Shown here in pieces: positions 33,576 through 44,027 of a stretch of DNA of 64,000 bases. The DNA lies in contig NW_026947493.1 of assembly GCF_034190915.1 (NCBI RefSeq), positions 47,014,501 through 47,078,500 of the forward strand, in the 5' to 3' direction. The notes beneath the pieces were generated by a model. It had not been told where the DNA came from and did no database searches. It was given only the letters and a program-made list of their open reading frames with translations. Each line of letters starts with the position of its first letter. Positions within the stretch are counted from its first letter, which is position 1. Origin of the DNA: Cavia porcellus (lineage: Eukaryota > Chordata > Mammalia > Rodentia > Caviidae). A program made the position numbers and the translations under genes.

Positions 33576-35884
33576 ATGAGAAAAATAAATAAATAAAACC
33601 CAGTCTAGCCCCAGACCATACTGGTGGATTTCTAGTAATTTCCTTGATTTGTCATGTTTTTCTTCAAATATCTGTATATTATTTTCCTGAGACTTTTTAA
33701 GGATTTAAAGGGGCAGAGATAGATAACCAATAGAGGGTACATGCCCAGGGTAATGAGCTTACCTTCATCTGGATATGGTAGAAATACAATTTAGTATCTA
33801 ACCAGTTTGAGTCAGTTGTAGTTTCTCAGTCATAATTTATAGCAATGGTCTTCTATAGTTTTTATGGAACTCAGGAGAATGAGCAAGTGACAAAGTGTCA
33901 TAGTAATGACCAAGAGAAAATAGTTTTTGCTCACATGGAGCTTATTGCCTATTAATTTGTTTAGAAATTTATATCATATCTTTATTAAATAGTGAATTTA
34001 ACATTATGCAGGATGTATTAATTTCTAAAACATCTTAAGTATCAAATGAAAGGTAAAAATATATACATTTCTCTATGAATTTGAGACATTAAGTAATAAA
34101 AACATAAGAAATATGAACTATCTTATAGAAGGTTTCACCTCTATCCCAGTGGTTTTCAATTTTTTGCATAAGAAACATATATTGGAGACTAGAAAATACT
34201 ATTGCTCAGAGCTTACTATAGGACATTAGAACCTTGGAAATGGCACTGGACATTTGTATTTCTACAGTATTTTAAAAAAATGCAATACTTTGCATGGAAA
34301 TATCACAATAAAACTCATTAATTTTTAAAATCACTGTACATTAATTATAGAATGCAATTATTTCATTACTTTTTTATTATGATTTCAAAGTACTTCTTGT
34401 TTTCTATACTCTTTTAAAGCTTGATGCTCTGAAAAAAAAAGCAGAGGACATTCTTTTCTTTGTTATAAACAGTACATTTCTTTAACTGTGATCTAAAATT
34501 GAAAAATTGTCATGCAATATCTAAGACATACAAAAACATGTAAAGAGCAATGCACTAAGTATCCGTAGACTCATCAGCTGACTTAAAATATGGATTATTA
34601 TCAAATACAGTCAAAATTCTGTAAAGATCCCCCAAATGTACTTACTTCACTAAATAATACTGTGTTGTTCTGTTTTATTAAACTATATATTCTCTTATTT
34701 CTAGGTAATAAGTAGTATTATTCTACACTTGAAAAATTTGAACCTTTAGGAACACGTCCTATATGTTTTTTGGAAGTTTATTGTTATGTTTGGAAATATG
34801 CTTCTGTAGATAGGTGAAGCTTTAGTTCATTTCCACTGCCACATTCTATTCTTTTGTAGTAATTATACTAAATTTATTCTTTGTTGTTAAGCATTTAGGT
34901 TGTTTCTAATGTAGCCTAAATTCGTACTAGCTTTTGAATAACCAATTCACACTTTAGTTCAGTTTTTAGGTAAGTCATTTTTTACACATTGCTACTAATC
35001 TATGATTTCCCTGTCCAGTTGTAATTAGTCTTCCAAAAATAATTAATGCAAGGGCTTATTTTTTGTGCTAGCTAACTTTTCATGTTTAAAATCCTGAGGT
35101 AGATTTTATCTAAAAAATAAAACTATAATTATTCATTATAACTTGGTCACCTTTTATTTTAACTATTGGAAAAAGATATTCTAAATCTATGTATTTATTT
35201 AAAACTCTGGGATGGGAATTATGTTAGAATGTGGATGAGTTAACACAATGAAGCAGTCTATATCTTCTCAGGCTATTTTTAAATTTAATACCGTCCAAAA
35301 TGAAAACAATGAACTTATTATTTAGAACTAGATTTGAATAGCTAAAATTTACTTTAAGTTATCAGATTCAAGAAAGATTCTGAGACTTAAAATTTGCACT
35401 TTGGGTTCTCTCTCAGATACTAACTACATCATTGACTCATTGCACTGGATTAGTTGCTTGTGTGAATGAGTGAGAATTTAATGATATAGAGTAAAGATAA
35501 AATCATTAGTATTTTCTACTCCAGAGTTAATCCTGATATGATCACGTCATTAAAAAACAGAAACAAAAACAACTTTTTCTATGGTTGAAATTTAAGACTT
35601 TTTGCTCTGTCAACCACAAGGAGGAGCTGTGGCCTAGTAAGGAAAAGGCCTGTTGCTTCTGGCTGAGTGGCACCCCTAAGATCTTTCAGCAAAGAGGCTG
35701 TAGCTTGGAAAAGAAATGATCGTTCTCAAAAACATTTATATAGGAAAATTTGAATGTGCAAGTTAGTCTTTACTTGCAAAGAAAAAAAAAAGACAATTAC
35801 ATATAATTCAAATAAAACTCACTAAGAAAAAAGTTCCTTTTTCTTTTTCAGTTGGTTAGCTATTTGAAACGGATCAGTTGCCTA
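33576..35884. other. AT-rich DNA, possible old L1 piece at 34480-34990
   Basis: No gene seen. Text such as TAAGCATTTAGGTTGTTTCT (about 34889) and CCACATTCTATTCTTTTGTA suggests an ancient L1 3' region, but divergence is high and the call is tentative. Confidence 0.4.
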
Positions 35885-36195
35885 ATTTCTTCCTTCCTTC
35901 CTTTCTTCTTTCCTTTTTCCTTCCTTCCTCTCTTCCTCCCTCCCTCTCTTCTTCCCTCCCTTTCTTGCTCCCTCCTTCCCTCCTTCTTTTCCTTCTTTCC
36001 ATCCCTCTCTTTTTCGTACTGGGATTCAAACTAGGGCCTTTGCATCAGCTACATATGCAGCCCTTTTAAACATTTTTTTGAGACAAGTTCTCACTAAGTT
36101 GTTAAATTGCCAAAGCTAGGCTCAGACTTGCAGTTCTCCTCCCTCAGCCTCCCGGAGTACTGGGATTACAAGAATGCACCACCATGTCTGGCCAG
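35885..36195 (-). mobile_element. Composite B1-ID SINE with a 120-bp pyrimidine (CCTT/CTCC) tail
   Basis: On the minus strand: a B1-like part (36195-36075; plus-strand text GAGACAAGTTCTCACTAAGT and CTCCCGGAGTACTGGGATTA), then an ID-related part (36070-36016; ACTGGGATTCAAACTAGGGC, ACATATGCAGCCC), then a tail that has expanded to a GGAA/GGAG-rich strand (35885-36015). This head-to-tail 7SL-plus-tRNA layout is also seen at 46.8 kb. The short open frames in the tail are repeat artefacts. Confidence 0.82.
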
Positions 36196-36949
36196 TTGTT
36201 TTAATTCTTCACCCATAATCTTAGGTCTTAAGGTGGATAAGAATATCCACATCATTGGTTACTTCTTTACCTTCAGGTATTCAAGTATAGTATTAAGGTT
36301 TTAAGAAATATAGTTTGGACTGAATAGCCATTTATTGAGTGAATGAATCAAGGACTAAAACCACTTATTGGCCAAGTGGGTTGATTAAGTTAGCAAAGAA
36401 GTAGTCAATGACGTAAGGATCTGTGAAGAATCAGGACAAATTCCAAGTTTTTTGTTTCTTGAGCTGTAGTTCTAAAACTGTGTTTCCTCTTCTGTATCCC
36501 ATGTTTAGATATTAAGCATGGAATTAAGTAATTATCTTTAGTCGTATTTTAAAAGTGCATCAGATGACTTTGGGAGATGGTGAATCCCTAATTACTGTAC
36601 TGAATAAAACCAAGGCTGATTCAAGCATTGTTTTGGGAGGTTATACAGAAGGTCCTACATTAGATATAATTTTATAATAGAGGATCTAAAACATTTTTTT
36701 CAATGTTAGTATTTTAACATACTTTGATCATTCCTTTCTATCCTGTTTATTCATAAAGTAAAATGTTTTATTATAGAAAAATTTGAAAAATACAGAAAAG
36801 TTGAATCAATCAAACCCACTGCATAGATTCTACCAGCAACTATTTTCTATAGTATCCTATCATTTATTTATTCATCCCTTTATCTTTATTATTTTTTCAT
36901 GCATTTCAAGTGAATTGTTACCCTGGGATTTCATTGGTGCCTGAGTATT
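36196..36949. other. Unique AT-rich DNA, no gene seen
   Basis: No frame or repeat of note. Confidence 0.5.
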
Positions 36950-36950
36950 A

Positions 36951-37022
36951 AGAGGGAGGGGGAGAGGGAGAGAAAGGGAGAGAGGGAGAGAAGTGAAAAA
37001 GGAAGAGAGAGGAAAAGAGGGT
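36951..37022. repeat. Purine (GGGAGA)n tract
   Basis: About 70 bases of almost pure G/A on the plus strand. It is capable of triplex (H-DNA) structure in principle. Confidence 0.9.
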
Positions 37023-37629
37023 CACTGGGCAGGTCATAGAGAATGCATGCTCCTTCTGTTTTTCAACATTGCACTAATTAGAAGCAGAACACATAAGGAT
37101 GGTGCAAACAGTTACTAACATAGATGTTAAATGAAATGTCTGGAGCTTTTTATCCCTTGTTTAAATGTTCATTATCCTTCACTATTATTGTAAATTACTT
37201 TCATAGTTATGGTTTGAAATCTCCTTGAATATAATCCCTGATATAAAAGTGTAGTCATTTGGTATTACTTGTAGCAATAAAAATTTTGTTAGTTTAGATA
37301 AATTTGAAAGGCTGCTGAAAAGTATAGCATGATTGTACTTAATATTTTCAACAGATAATGTTGAATGTAATCCTAAATAATAGCAAAAATTGTAGATGAA
37401 TTGAGCCTTTATGATTTGCCATGTTCAGTGTGGAATAATTTTATGTTCATTTTTTATTCTTACAATCCTCTTGTGTAGTATTATTGCACCCTTTTTAGTA
37501 GCTGGTGAAGGTAAGGCTAGAGAAGACAGAGAAGATGTACGTAGGTACTATATGTACTGGATGTATTTTATGATGTCATTTAGGTAGGTGTCGTTAGCTT
37601 CCATTTTAGGAATAAAGAAATAGGCTGCA

Positions 37630-37935
37630 GTAGACTTAGGAGCACTTGCTGGACACTTACAAGGTGTCAGGCATTCTGTTAAGTGCATTTCTGGCATTAT
37701 TAGTTCAATTTCTTGGCCTCATAATAGCCTTGTTAGATAGGTACAGTTATTTCTACATTACAAATGAGAGACCTAGGTTCAGCGATGTTAAGAAATTTGC
37801 CCAAACTCATTAGTTCAAGGAATAAAAATAAAATAAAACTGGAGTCAGAAGTCCACGTTACCGCAAAGACAGAATATTTTCCTTCTGGTAATTTGTTCAA
37901 GGTCACAGAGTTAGCATGCAGAGCAATATTTCTAT
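37630..37935 (-). mobile_element. MIR SINE relic, long copy
   Basis: AAGGTGTCAGGCATTCTGTT, TTAAGTGCATTTCTGGCATT, CCTTGTTAGATAGGTACAGT and AAGAAATTTGCCCAAACTCA are a nearly full minus-strand MIR. A second core-like piece (CAAGGTCACAGAGTTAGC) at 37899 suggests two MIRs or a duplication. Confidence 0.78.
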
Positions 37936-39436
37936 CTTCTTAAGTCTGACGTTTTTCTGGTGCATCTTTTTGACTGTTCTGTGGGTTTAGTTTGTGCCAT
38001 TATTGTGTTTTTTCCAAAGACAGAGAAAACAGATCAAAGTTTGTCCTTTATGAGACATTTTTGAATCCCTGTGATTAAGCAACCTTGTATACTCTTTTTC
38101 TCTAGACTAAATACTGTGACAGCAAATCTTTTAACCTTCATATACAGATCATGTTTTCAGCCTTCTAATATTTTTGCTTATCCTTTTAAGTTTTATAGCT
38201 CCTGCTACTGTTTTTTTTTAAAAGATAGCACAAGCTGGACTCTTTTAAAGGGCTATTTCCTAATACATAAGTCCTATAATGTCTTAAAGAGTATTGCTCT
38301 GAAGAATGAGAAGCTGGTGAAACAGAATGATGTAATTCCATCTTTATTATGTTTGTATGTTTTGGAGGTAATATACTGTCTTGGGAAGGCCCTGGAACTT
38401 ATATTTTATGTCCTGAAGGACTGAATTTTACCTGTACAACTGTACTTATATTATAAGCCAAGTATGATTCCAGGAAATTTCACTAAATAGGAAAATTTCA
38501 CTTCCTGCATCTGTACTTTTGTATCTGCAACCTGGTGCTTTTTTCTTTTTCTTTTTTATGTACCATATGGAAGAATATATTCTCCAAATGGTTAGTATTC
38601 TTACAGGAGATTTAAAGACATGTCCTTAAATATGTGTTTAGGTACAGTAAACCACTGCAGTACATTTTTATTTTTCTCAAGCATAGCAGTCACCATATGT
38701 CTTAATACATACTCATACACAAAAGACAATTTGGTCAGCAGGATTTTAGTGAACCACTTGGACAGAAATTGATATTCTTGCAAAATGTGTTTGTCCCCTG
38801 TTTCTTTTTTCTGTTTTGTTTTTGAGATACCTTGCTTAACTTTCTCAGGAGATTTTGTATATTCATAAACAACAAAGAAGGCAGTCTAATTTTAATAATG
38901 AAAAAGAAACCATAGCTTGCTGAATGATATTGTGCTCTCTGGAATAAGTACAATCCCTAGATTCTGAGTGTCCCTGAGAAGAGAGTCACCAGCAGATGGC
39001 AATACCCCTACATGAAATCTCAGTGCCAGACAAATGGCAAGTGCCTGAAGTAAACTGATACCCTAGTGAAGTCACAAGACATTTCAGAGAAACCTGATAG
39101 CTTTGGCTGGGCAGGAGCCCATTGAACATTATCTCTCATCTATTATCTCATCTCTCCATTCCATCTGACAATTCTCCAATTCAGCATTTTGTATATACCA
39201 TCCTAAAGGTCACACATGGCTCCTAGAGTGGGTGCTTCGAATGTGGTCCAGAATTTAGTATGAGGAGCAGACATTTTAAACAAGTAACTTGTGTAGACTG
39301 CTCTCAGCAGAAACCTTGATGGTAGTAGTTGTTGTATTTAGTTCCACGGTCTCCTGCTGTTGGGTATGCATAGTTTGGAGATGCTGATCATCGAATTACA
39401 AGAACTTATGAGCAAACATTGAGGCAGGACAGGTTG
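37936..39436. other. Unique DNA, no gene seen
   Basis: A 117-codon plus-strand frame (38071-38424) and overlapping short minus frames carry no recognisable motif. They are consistent with chance in AT-rich DNA. Confidence 0.5.
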
Positions 39437-39461
39437 TTGGTGTTCTATTTAAATAAGAAAT
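39437..39461. repeat. 25-bp direct repeat, copy 1
   Basis: The segment starting TTGGTGTTCTATTTAAATAA is exactly repeated at 41538-41562, 2.1 kb away. It is not part of a recognised repeat family. Confidence 0.85.
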
Positions 39462-40539
39462 TCGTAGCTTTCATCACAGCACTGCAGCTTGCTTGAATTT
39501 TGTTGAATGGTTTAGTGCTTCTCCTTTACTTTGTGCTCCTGACAGGCTAGTGGTAGGGCTCTAGGATAACTCTGGAATCTTGCTTATAAAAGTCACTTGC
39601 AAAGTATAGTGTCTTACCAGGAAGTGGTTGAGATGTGGAAACTTTTAAGTAATTTGGTAGTTTTTTTTTGCATATTTTGGAACTTACTCTGTGTTGGTAA
39701 TTTCTCTAATGTAGCCTAAATTGGTTTAAATAATATTGATATGTGTTTTTTTCCTTATCAGGAGATCCTGACATAAATGAATCCTCAGGGTTGGTTAATT
39801 TAGTGGCTAACCAATGTTATTAGTACAGATTGTTCGGTATTTCTACTTTGACATTCATGTTCTCATAATATGGTAGTTCAGTATCATCCAAGAATAAAGA
39901 TACATTTATTTCCTAAAACCTAAGAAGCTTGTGCTTTAACTAACTACTGGCAAAGGGGTAAAGAATGAACATGCTAATCTATAATAATCACTTGGACTGT
40001 CCTGAAACCTGTGGAAAAATTTACAATTTTTTACTACAGTGTCTTTGGGACTTATTTGTATTTCAAATCTGTTTTTAAATTGATCTGAATATTCTTTTAG
40101 TCCTTAGGAAATTTGAGAAGTGGAAACAGTAGTTATTTATAGCTGAAAGATCGTTTTTTGAGAGTAAAAGCAGTTTAAATTCACAAGATTTGGGGCAGGT
40201 CAGTAACTGAAAATATGTATCAGTATGTCTACAGTTTACAAAAATTCCTTGTGGTATTATTTGAACTATGGAAAGCATTTTTTTTGGTCTCAGTAGTGTG
40301 AAGAAACCAGAAAATTATCTAATGTTTTTAAAGAAAAAATTTATATCTAGAACTAGTATTCTGTAATTGTATAATCATGGCCCTTCATCGTTTTTTATGT
40401 TCTGGACCTCAGTTGCCAACTTTGAAAAGGAAGGAGTACATGATTTCTTAGCTTTTTGATAAGGATATAATTAAAAATAAATAGTTCTGATTAGTTGAGT
40501 AACTGTGACAAAAAAGAATTTTTAATTTGTTGTGTCATA

Positions 40540-41570
40540 TACAACACTTTTTGATCTATTCGATATTTTTAAAAATTTATTTGAAAATAACTCAAACTCA
40601 CATAAAAATTTCAAAAACAACACAAAAAACTCTTGTGAACTCTTTGGCCAGAGACACATTCAAGTTTCACCAGTTGCTTCACCGGTATCTTTCATAACAG
40701 AGATGGTCACTTGTCACAATCAGTAGCCATATCTTTGTAGGTTCTTTTGATTCTTTGAGTTTCAGATTCTTGACATGTTTTGTGGTTACAGGTCAGATAT
40801 TTTGTAGAAATGTTTGAGTTTGAGTTTTTAAAATATTTTATGATTATGCTATTTAGTGTTTGAAGAAAATTTACAGAAGAGATGGCATGTCTTCTTGCCT
40901 TTCATTTGAATGGCACATAGTGTTGTTTTCCTTCTTACTGGTGGTGTAAATTCTGATTACTTGATTAGTCTAATGACTTCCCTACTGTAATCAACATTTT
41001 TTCCTTTATAATTATTTTATGTGGGAATACTTTAAAACTATATAAATAATTATTTTTAATTTCACTTTTACCCAGTAACTTTAGCATGTCTTGATTTTTT
41101 TGACTGAATTAATTATTGTGGTAATTTCTAATTGGTGTCATTTCAATTCCACCATTTCTTAAATATTTAAATATGTATTGTTATATGCAAAGCTTCCTTT
41201 TCTTACCATTTATTCACTTATTTATTTAGATCAACATAGGCTAATGGATCCCTGTATTCAATGGTTTATCATTTGTTATTTTCATTAGTATTTTGATGTT
41301 TAAATTGTTCCAGATTTGGCTATAGAATGCCTCTTGAAGCTGGATTTCATATCCTTTTGACATTCCTTTAGTTTTGTCTTACTTTTGGCTTTTATAAGAA
41401 GATTGAGGTCCATCTCATGTTTTCTTTTCCCAGCTCTGGATATAGCTATTTCTCCAAGAAGCCTAATTCCTTTGACTATAGTGTGGAATTCGCAAGCGAA
41501 GATCCGAATGATAGATACTAGATGTGCTTATTGATATTTGGTGTTCTATTTAAATAAGAAATACCCGCAT
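40540..41570. mobile_element. Probable ancient L1M-type fragment
   Basis: A series of blocks (CTTGATTAGTCTAATGACTTC, ACTTTAGCATGTCTTGATTT, TTCCAGATTTGGCTATAGAA, TCCTTTTGACATTCCTTTAG, CTATTTCTCCAAGAAGCCTA) follows the order of a widespread old L1M sequence as I remember it. No coding remnant is visible. The strand is not assigned. Confidence 0.5.
41538..41562. repeat. 25-bp direct repeat, copy 2
   Basis: Identical to 39437-39461. It lies at the end of the probable L1M fragment. Confidence 0.85.
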
Positions 41571-41661
41571 ACCTCTATTCTAATCCAATACTATAGGGTT
41601 CTTAGTCACTGAGGAATTTGGTTCCCATTACAATCAATATATATTTTAATTTAGTTGATTT

Positions 41662-41860
41662 TTTTGGGTGTAGTCCTTTATTGACCTTTGTTTATCTGTT
41701 CTGCTTCCCTAACTCCATTGCCTTCGCATGGGCTGCCACGGCCAGCTGCAACCTGTTGCCATCTGGCTCTAACACCATCTTCAAAAAGCTATCATTATTG
41801 AGCTTCTTAGGCAGTCTTTCTACTCAGGCCTATTACAATCCTGCGTTGAGTCACTATTTC
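41662..41860 (-). pseudogene. Possible processed-pseudogene 3' end, gene not identified
   Basis: On the minus strand a frame from about 41835 reads VERLPKKLNNDSF, KMVLEPDGNRLQLAVAAH and AKAMELGKQNR, then a stop. AATAAA follows about 15 bases later, and after a further ~13 bases a short A-run. This coding-like tail, polyadenylation signal and A-run is what a reverse-transcribed mRNA 3' end looks like. GC content is higher than the surroundings. I cannot name the parent gene, find no target-site duplication, and see an upstream in-frame stop. It could be coincidence. Confidence 0.4.
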
Positions 41861-42119
41861 TATCCTTCTATAGTCTACCTAATGACTTTTGAACTGAAGA
41901 AGGAGAGAAGAAAGAAAAAGAAAAATGACCTAAGAAATAATTGAAATAATGAATTAATATAATGGATATTTTGACTCTAAATTGGCATGCAAACCAATGA
42001 TTTGCAATTTATTCTTCATTATTTTCTTTTAGGTTTCATATTAAAATCTACTTTAACAGAAAATTAATATAATTTATTTTTCAAAAGAGGAGTAAACAGT
42101 TTTAAATTACTATAAAAAG

Positions 42120-42779
42120 TCTTCTGGAAAAATAACAGAGGGATGGCAGCAGAGAAAGAACCTCTCTAAGTTTGGTATCTAGACCCTAGAACATAGCAAC
42201 ATGAGAAACAGAAGGAGGGAAATGGGTGGCATGGACGAGGGATCTGAACTGAGACTTGGAGCCCATGGAGAAGATAATCCAGGAATCTAGCAAGAATAAG
42301 AAAACCAGGGGCAGCAGCCCTGCCAGACAGGGAGACACACCAAGGAAACCATGCAGCTCCCACCCCACCCTCAAGTGCAGGTGGAGTCACTGCCAGACGG
42401 GGAAAGTAGCAAGGAAGCCAGCCAGCACTTACCCCTGTGTACTGGTGGAGGCCCTGCTGTCCGGGGAGGAGCAGCAAGGAAGCTGCATAGACTCCCTGTG
42501 TGCCAGGGGAGGCCCTGACAGTTGGGGAGAACCAGCAAGGAAGTTGCCCCACCCCCAACTGTAGGCAGTCAGATGCACATAAGCTGAGATGATAATAATT
42601 GAAGTAGGGAGACAGTCTGACATCTGTGTTATTTGATTGACTTTGCATGCCTGGGGTCTGCAGTCTGAGCAGCTATTTAGAGAATAACAATATGCAATAT
42701 AGTAACAATTGTGGATTTTCTATTGTCCTATCATTGTTTCGTTTAATTTTACTTTTATTCTTTTTAAAATAAAAAAAAA
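42120..42779 (+). mobile_element. ORF-less L1-lineage element: 5' UTR joined to 3' UTR unit and poly(A)
   Basis: The start (GGAAAAATAACAGAGGGATG, CTAGAACATAGCAACATGAG, GGGAAATGG) parallels the 5' UTR start of the HAL1-like element (9767-9870: CTAGAATATCACAACATGGA, AAAAATGG). A GC-rich tandem array follows (about 42318-42560, period 61-70). Then, without ORF1 or ORF2, comes one L1 3' UTR-type unit (AGCAGCTATTTAGAGAATAAC, ATAGTAACAATTGTGGATTT) and an A-rich end (42766-42779). About 660 bp in all. Open frames on both strands are by-products of the array. I found no clear target-site duplication, so the limits are approximate. It may be a one-off internal deletion or a real short family. Confidence 0.6.
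42318..42560 (+). repeat. 61-70-bp GC-rich tandem array (4 units)
   Basis: Units start with CTGCCAGACAGGG or variants at 42320, 42390, 42454 and 42515, each followed about 20 bases later by AGCAAGGAAG. Spacing is 70, 64 and 61. Confidence 0.85.
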
Positions 42780-42894
42780 CTAGAATAATTATTCAGTGGT
42801 TGCATGGAACCCACATTTATTACTTGAAGCCATATACACAAGTCCTAACATGTCAGATAAATGCAGCCTTCTACCATGTATATCTCAAAAATAA

Positions 42895-43105
42895 TTGTAG
42901 CATGGGTTCTGGCTTAAATGGCCTGAGTTGCTTGTTATATGACTAGACGTGAGTCATATACCTTACTTAAACTTTATCTTTCTCACTTTTGTCATCTATA
43001 AATTATAAACCATGATAGTAGTTACCTTACAAAATGACTTTGAATATTGAGTTGATAAATGTAGAGATTTTAGAATAATGTCTGATACTTAGCAAACACT
43101 ACTGT
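42895..43105 (+). mobile_element. MIR SINE relic
   Basis: GGGTTCTGGCTTAAATGGCC, CTCACTTTTGTCATCTATAA and ATAATGTCTGATACTTAGCA follow the full MIR order. Confidence 0.65.
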
Positions 43106-43224
43106 AATAATAGCTATTATTTTATAATCATTATTTGTATATTCCACTTTTGGACAAATATTTATGATTTGAGTTTTTAGCATCTCATATTTCTAACTTT
43201 TTAAAAAGTTGCCCTAATAAACTG

Positions 43225-43345
43225 CTATTGCTTGAATATACTTTTTTAATTCCCCATCAAGTTCATATGGTGAAACTTTGTATTTGGAGGTGGGACCTTT
43301 GGGAAATAATTAGGTCATGTAAGAGGAACCCAAAGGAATGGGGTT
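43225..43345 (+). mobile_element. MaLR-type LTR fragment
   Basis: GTTCATATGGTGAAACTTTG, TTTGGAGGTGGGACCTTTGG and AATTAGGTCATGTAAGAGGA resemble the 5' part of MST/MLT1-type LTRs. It is short and diverged. Confidence 0.5.
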
Positions 43346-43744
43346 ACCATCTGTCTTGCCTGCTTTTCTTTCATTGCTGGGACAAAATACCAAACACCTG
43401 AAATTAAGGAAGGAAAAGTTTATTTAGCTCACAGTTTATGGAGGTTTCAGTTTATAATCAGAAGGCTCCAAGGCAGGCACGGCACTAGGAAAGCTACTCA
43501 CAGCAAGTACAAAAGGCAATGAACAAAAAAGTGAATAACACACCTCTTTCCTTGTCTTATATTGTATGATGGCTACCCACCCCGGGAGGGTACAGTACTC
43601 ACACTGCCAATCCCAGAGATAGACAGTGAACCAATCACAAATACTAGACTCTACCTTTGAAAGGCCTGCCTCCCATCACTGCATGAGGCTTTGAGGGACA
43701 TTCGAACCCAAACCAAAGCATTCCACCCCTGGACCTTCAAAGAC

Positions 43745-43868
43745 TCATATATATCATGAAAGATATATATGAGATATATATATATATATATATAGTTATA
43801 TATATATATATATAGTTATATATATATATATATATATATAGTTATAAAGATATATATATATATAGTTC
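43745..43868. repeat. (TA)n tract with GTTA interruptions
   Basis: Long TA runs are punctuated by GTTA at roughly 16-26-base intervals, which suggests stepwise expansion of a TA-run plus GTTA unit. Confidence 0.9.
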
Positions 43869-43987
43869 ATCTTCAAGAGTTTCCAAAGCCCTAATAGTTT
43901 GAGAATCACTGAAAAGTCCAAATCCTGAGTGTCCAAGTTGTAAGGTGAACTCTTAAATGCTAGCCCCTGTACAAATGAAAGTTAAAT

Positions 43988-44027
43988 ACTTCCAGCATTC
44001 TATGGCACACCCCCCCCCACACACACA
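43988..44027. repeat. C-run plus (CA)n
   Basis: ACACCCCCCCCCACACACAC, a short mixed simple repeat inside the MaLR internal region. Confidence 0.85.

Noticed and set aside
35852..36069. Short open frames rich in Ser/Leu/Pro
   Set aside because: They translate the CCTT/CTCC pyrimidine tail of a SINE.
38071..38424. 117-codon plus-strand frame
   Set aside because: No recognisable domain and AT-rich composition; consistent with chance.
42166..42648. 160-codon minus frame and 102-codon plus frame in the 42-kb element
   Set aside because: Both follow the 61-70-bp tandem units of an L1-like 5' UTR; no independent coding evidence.
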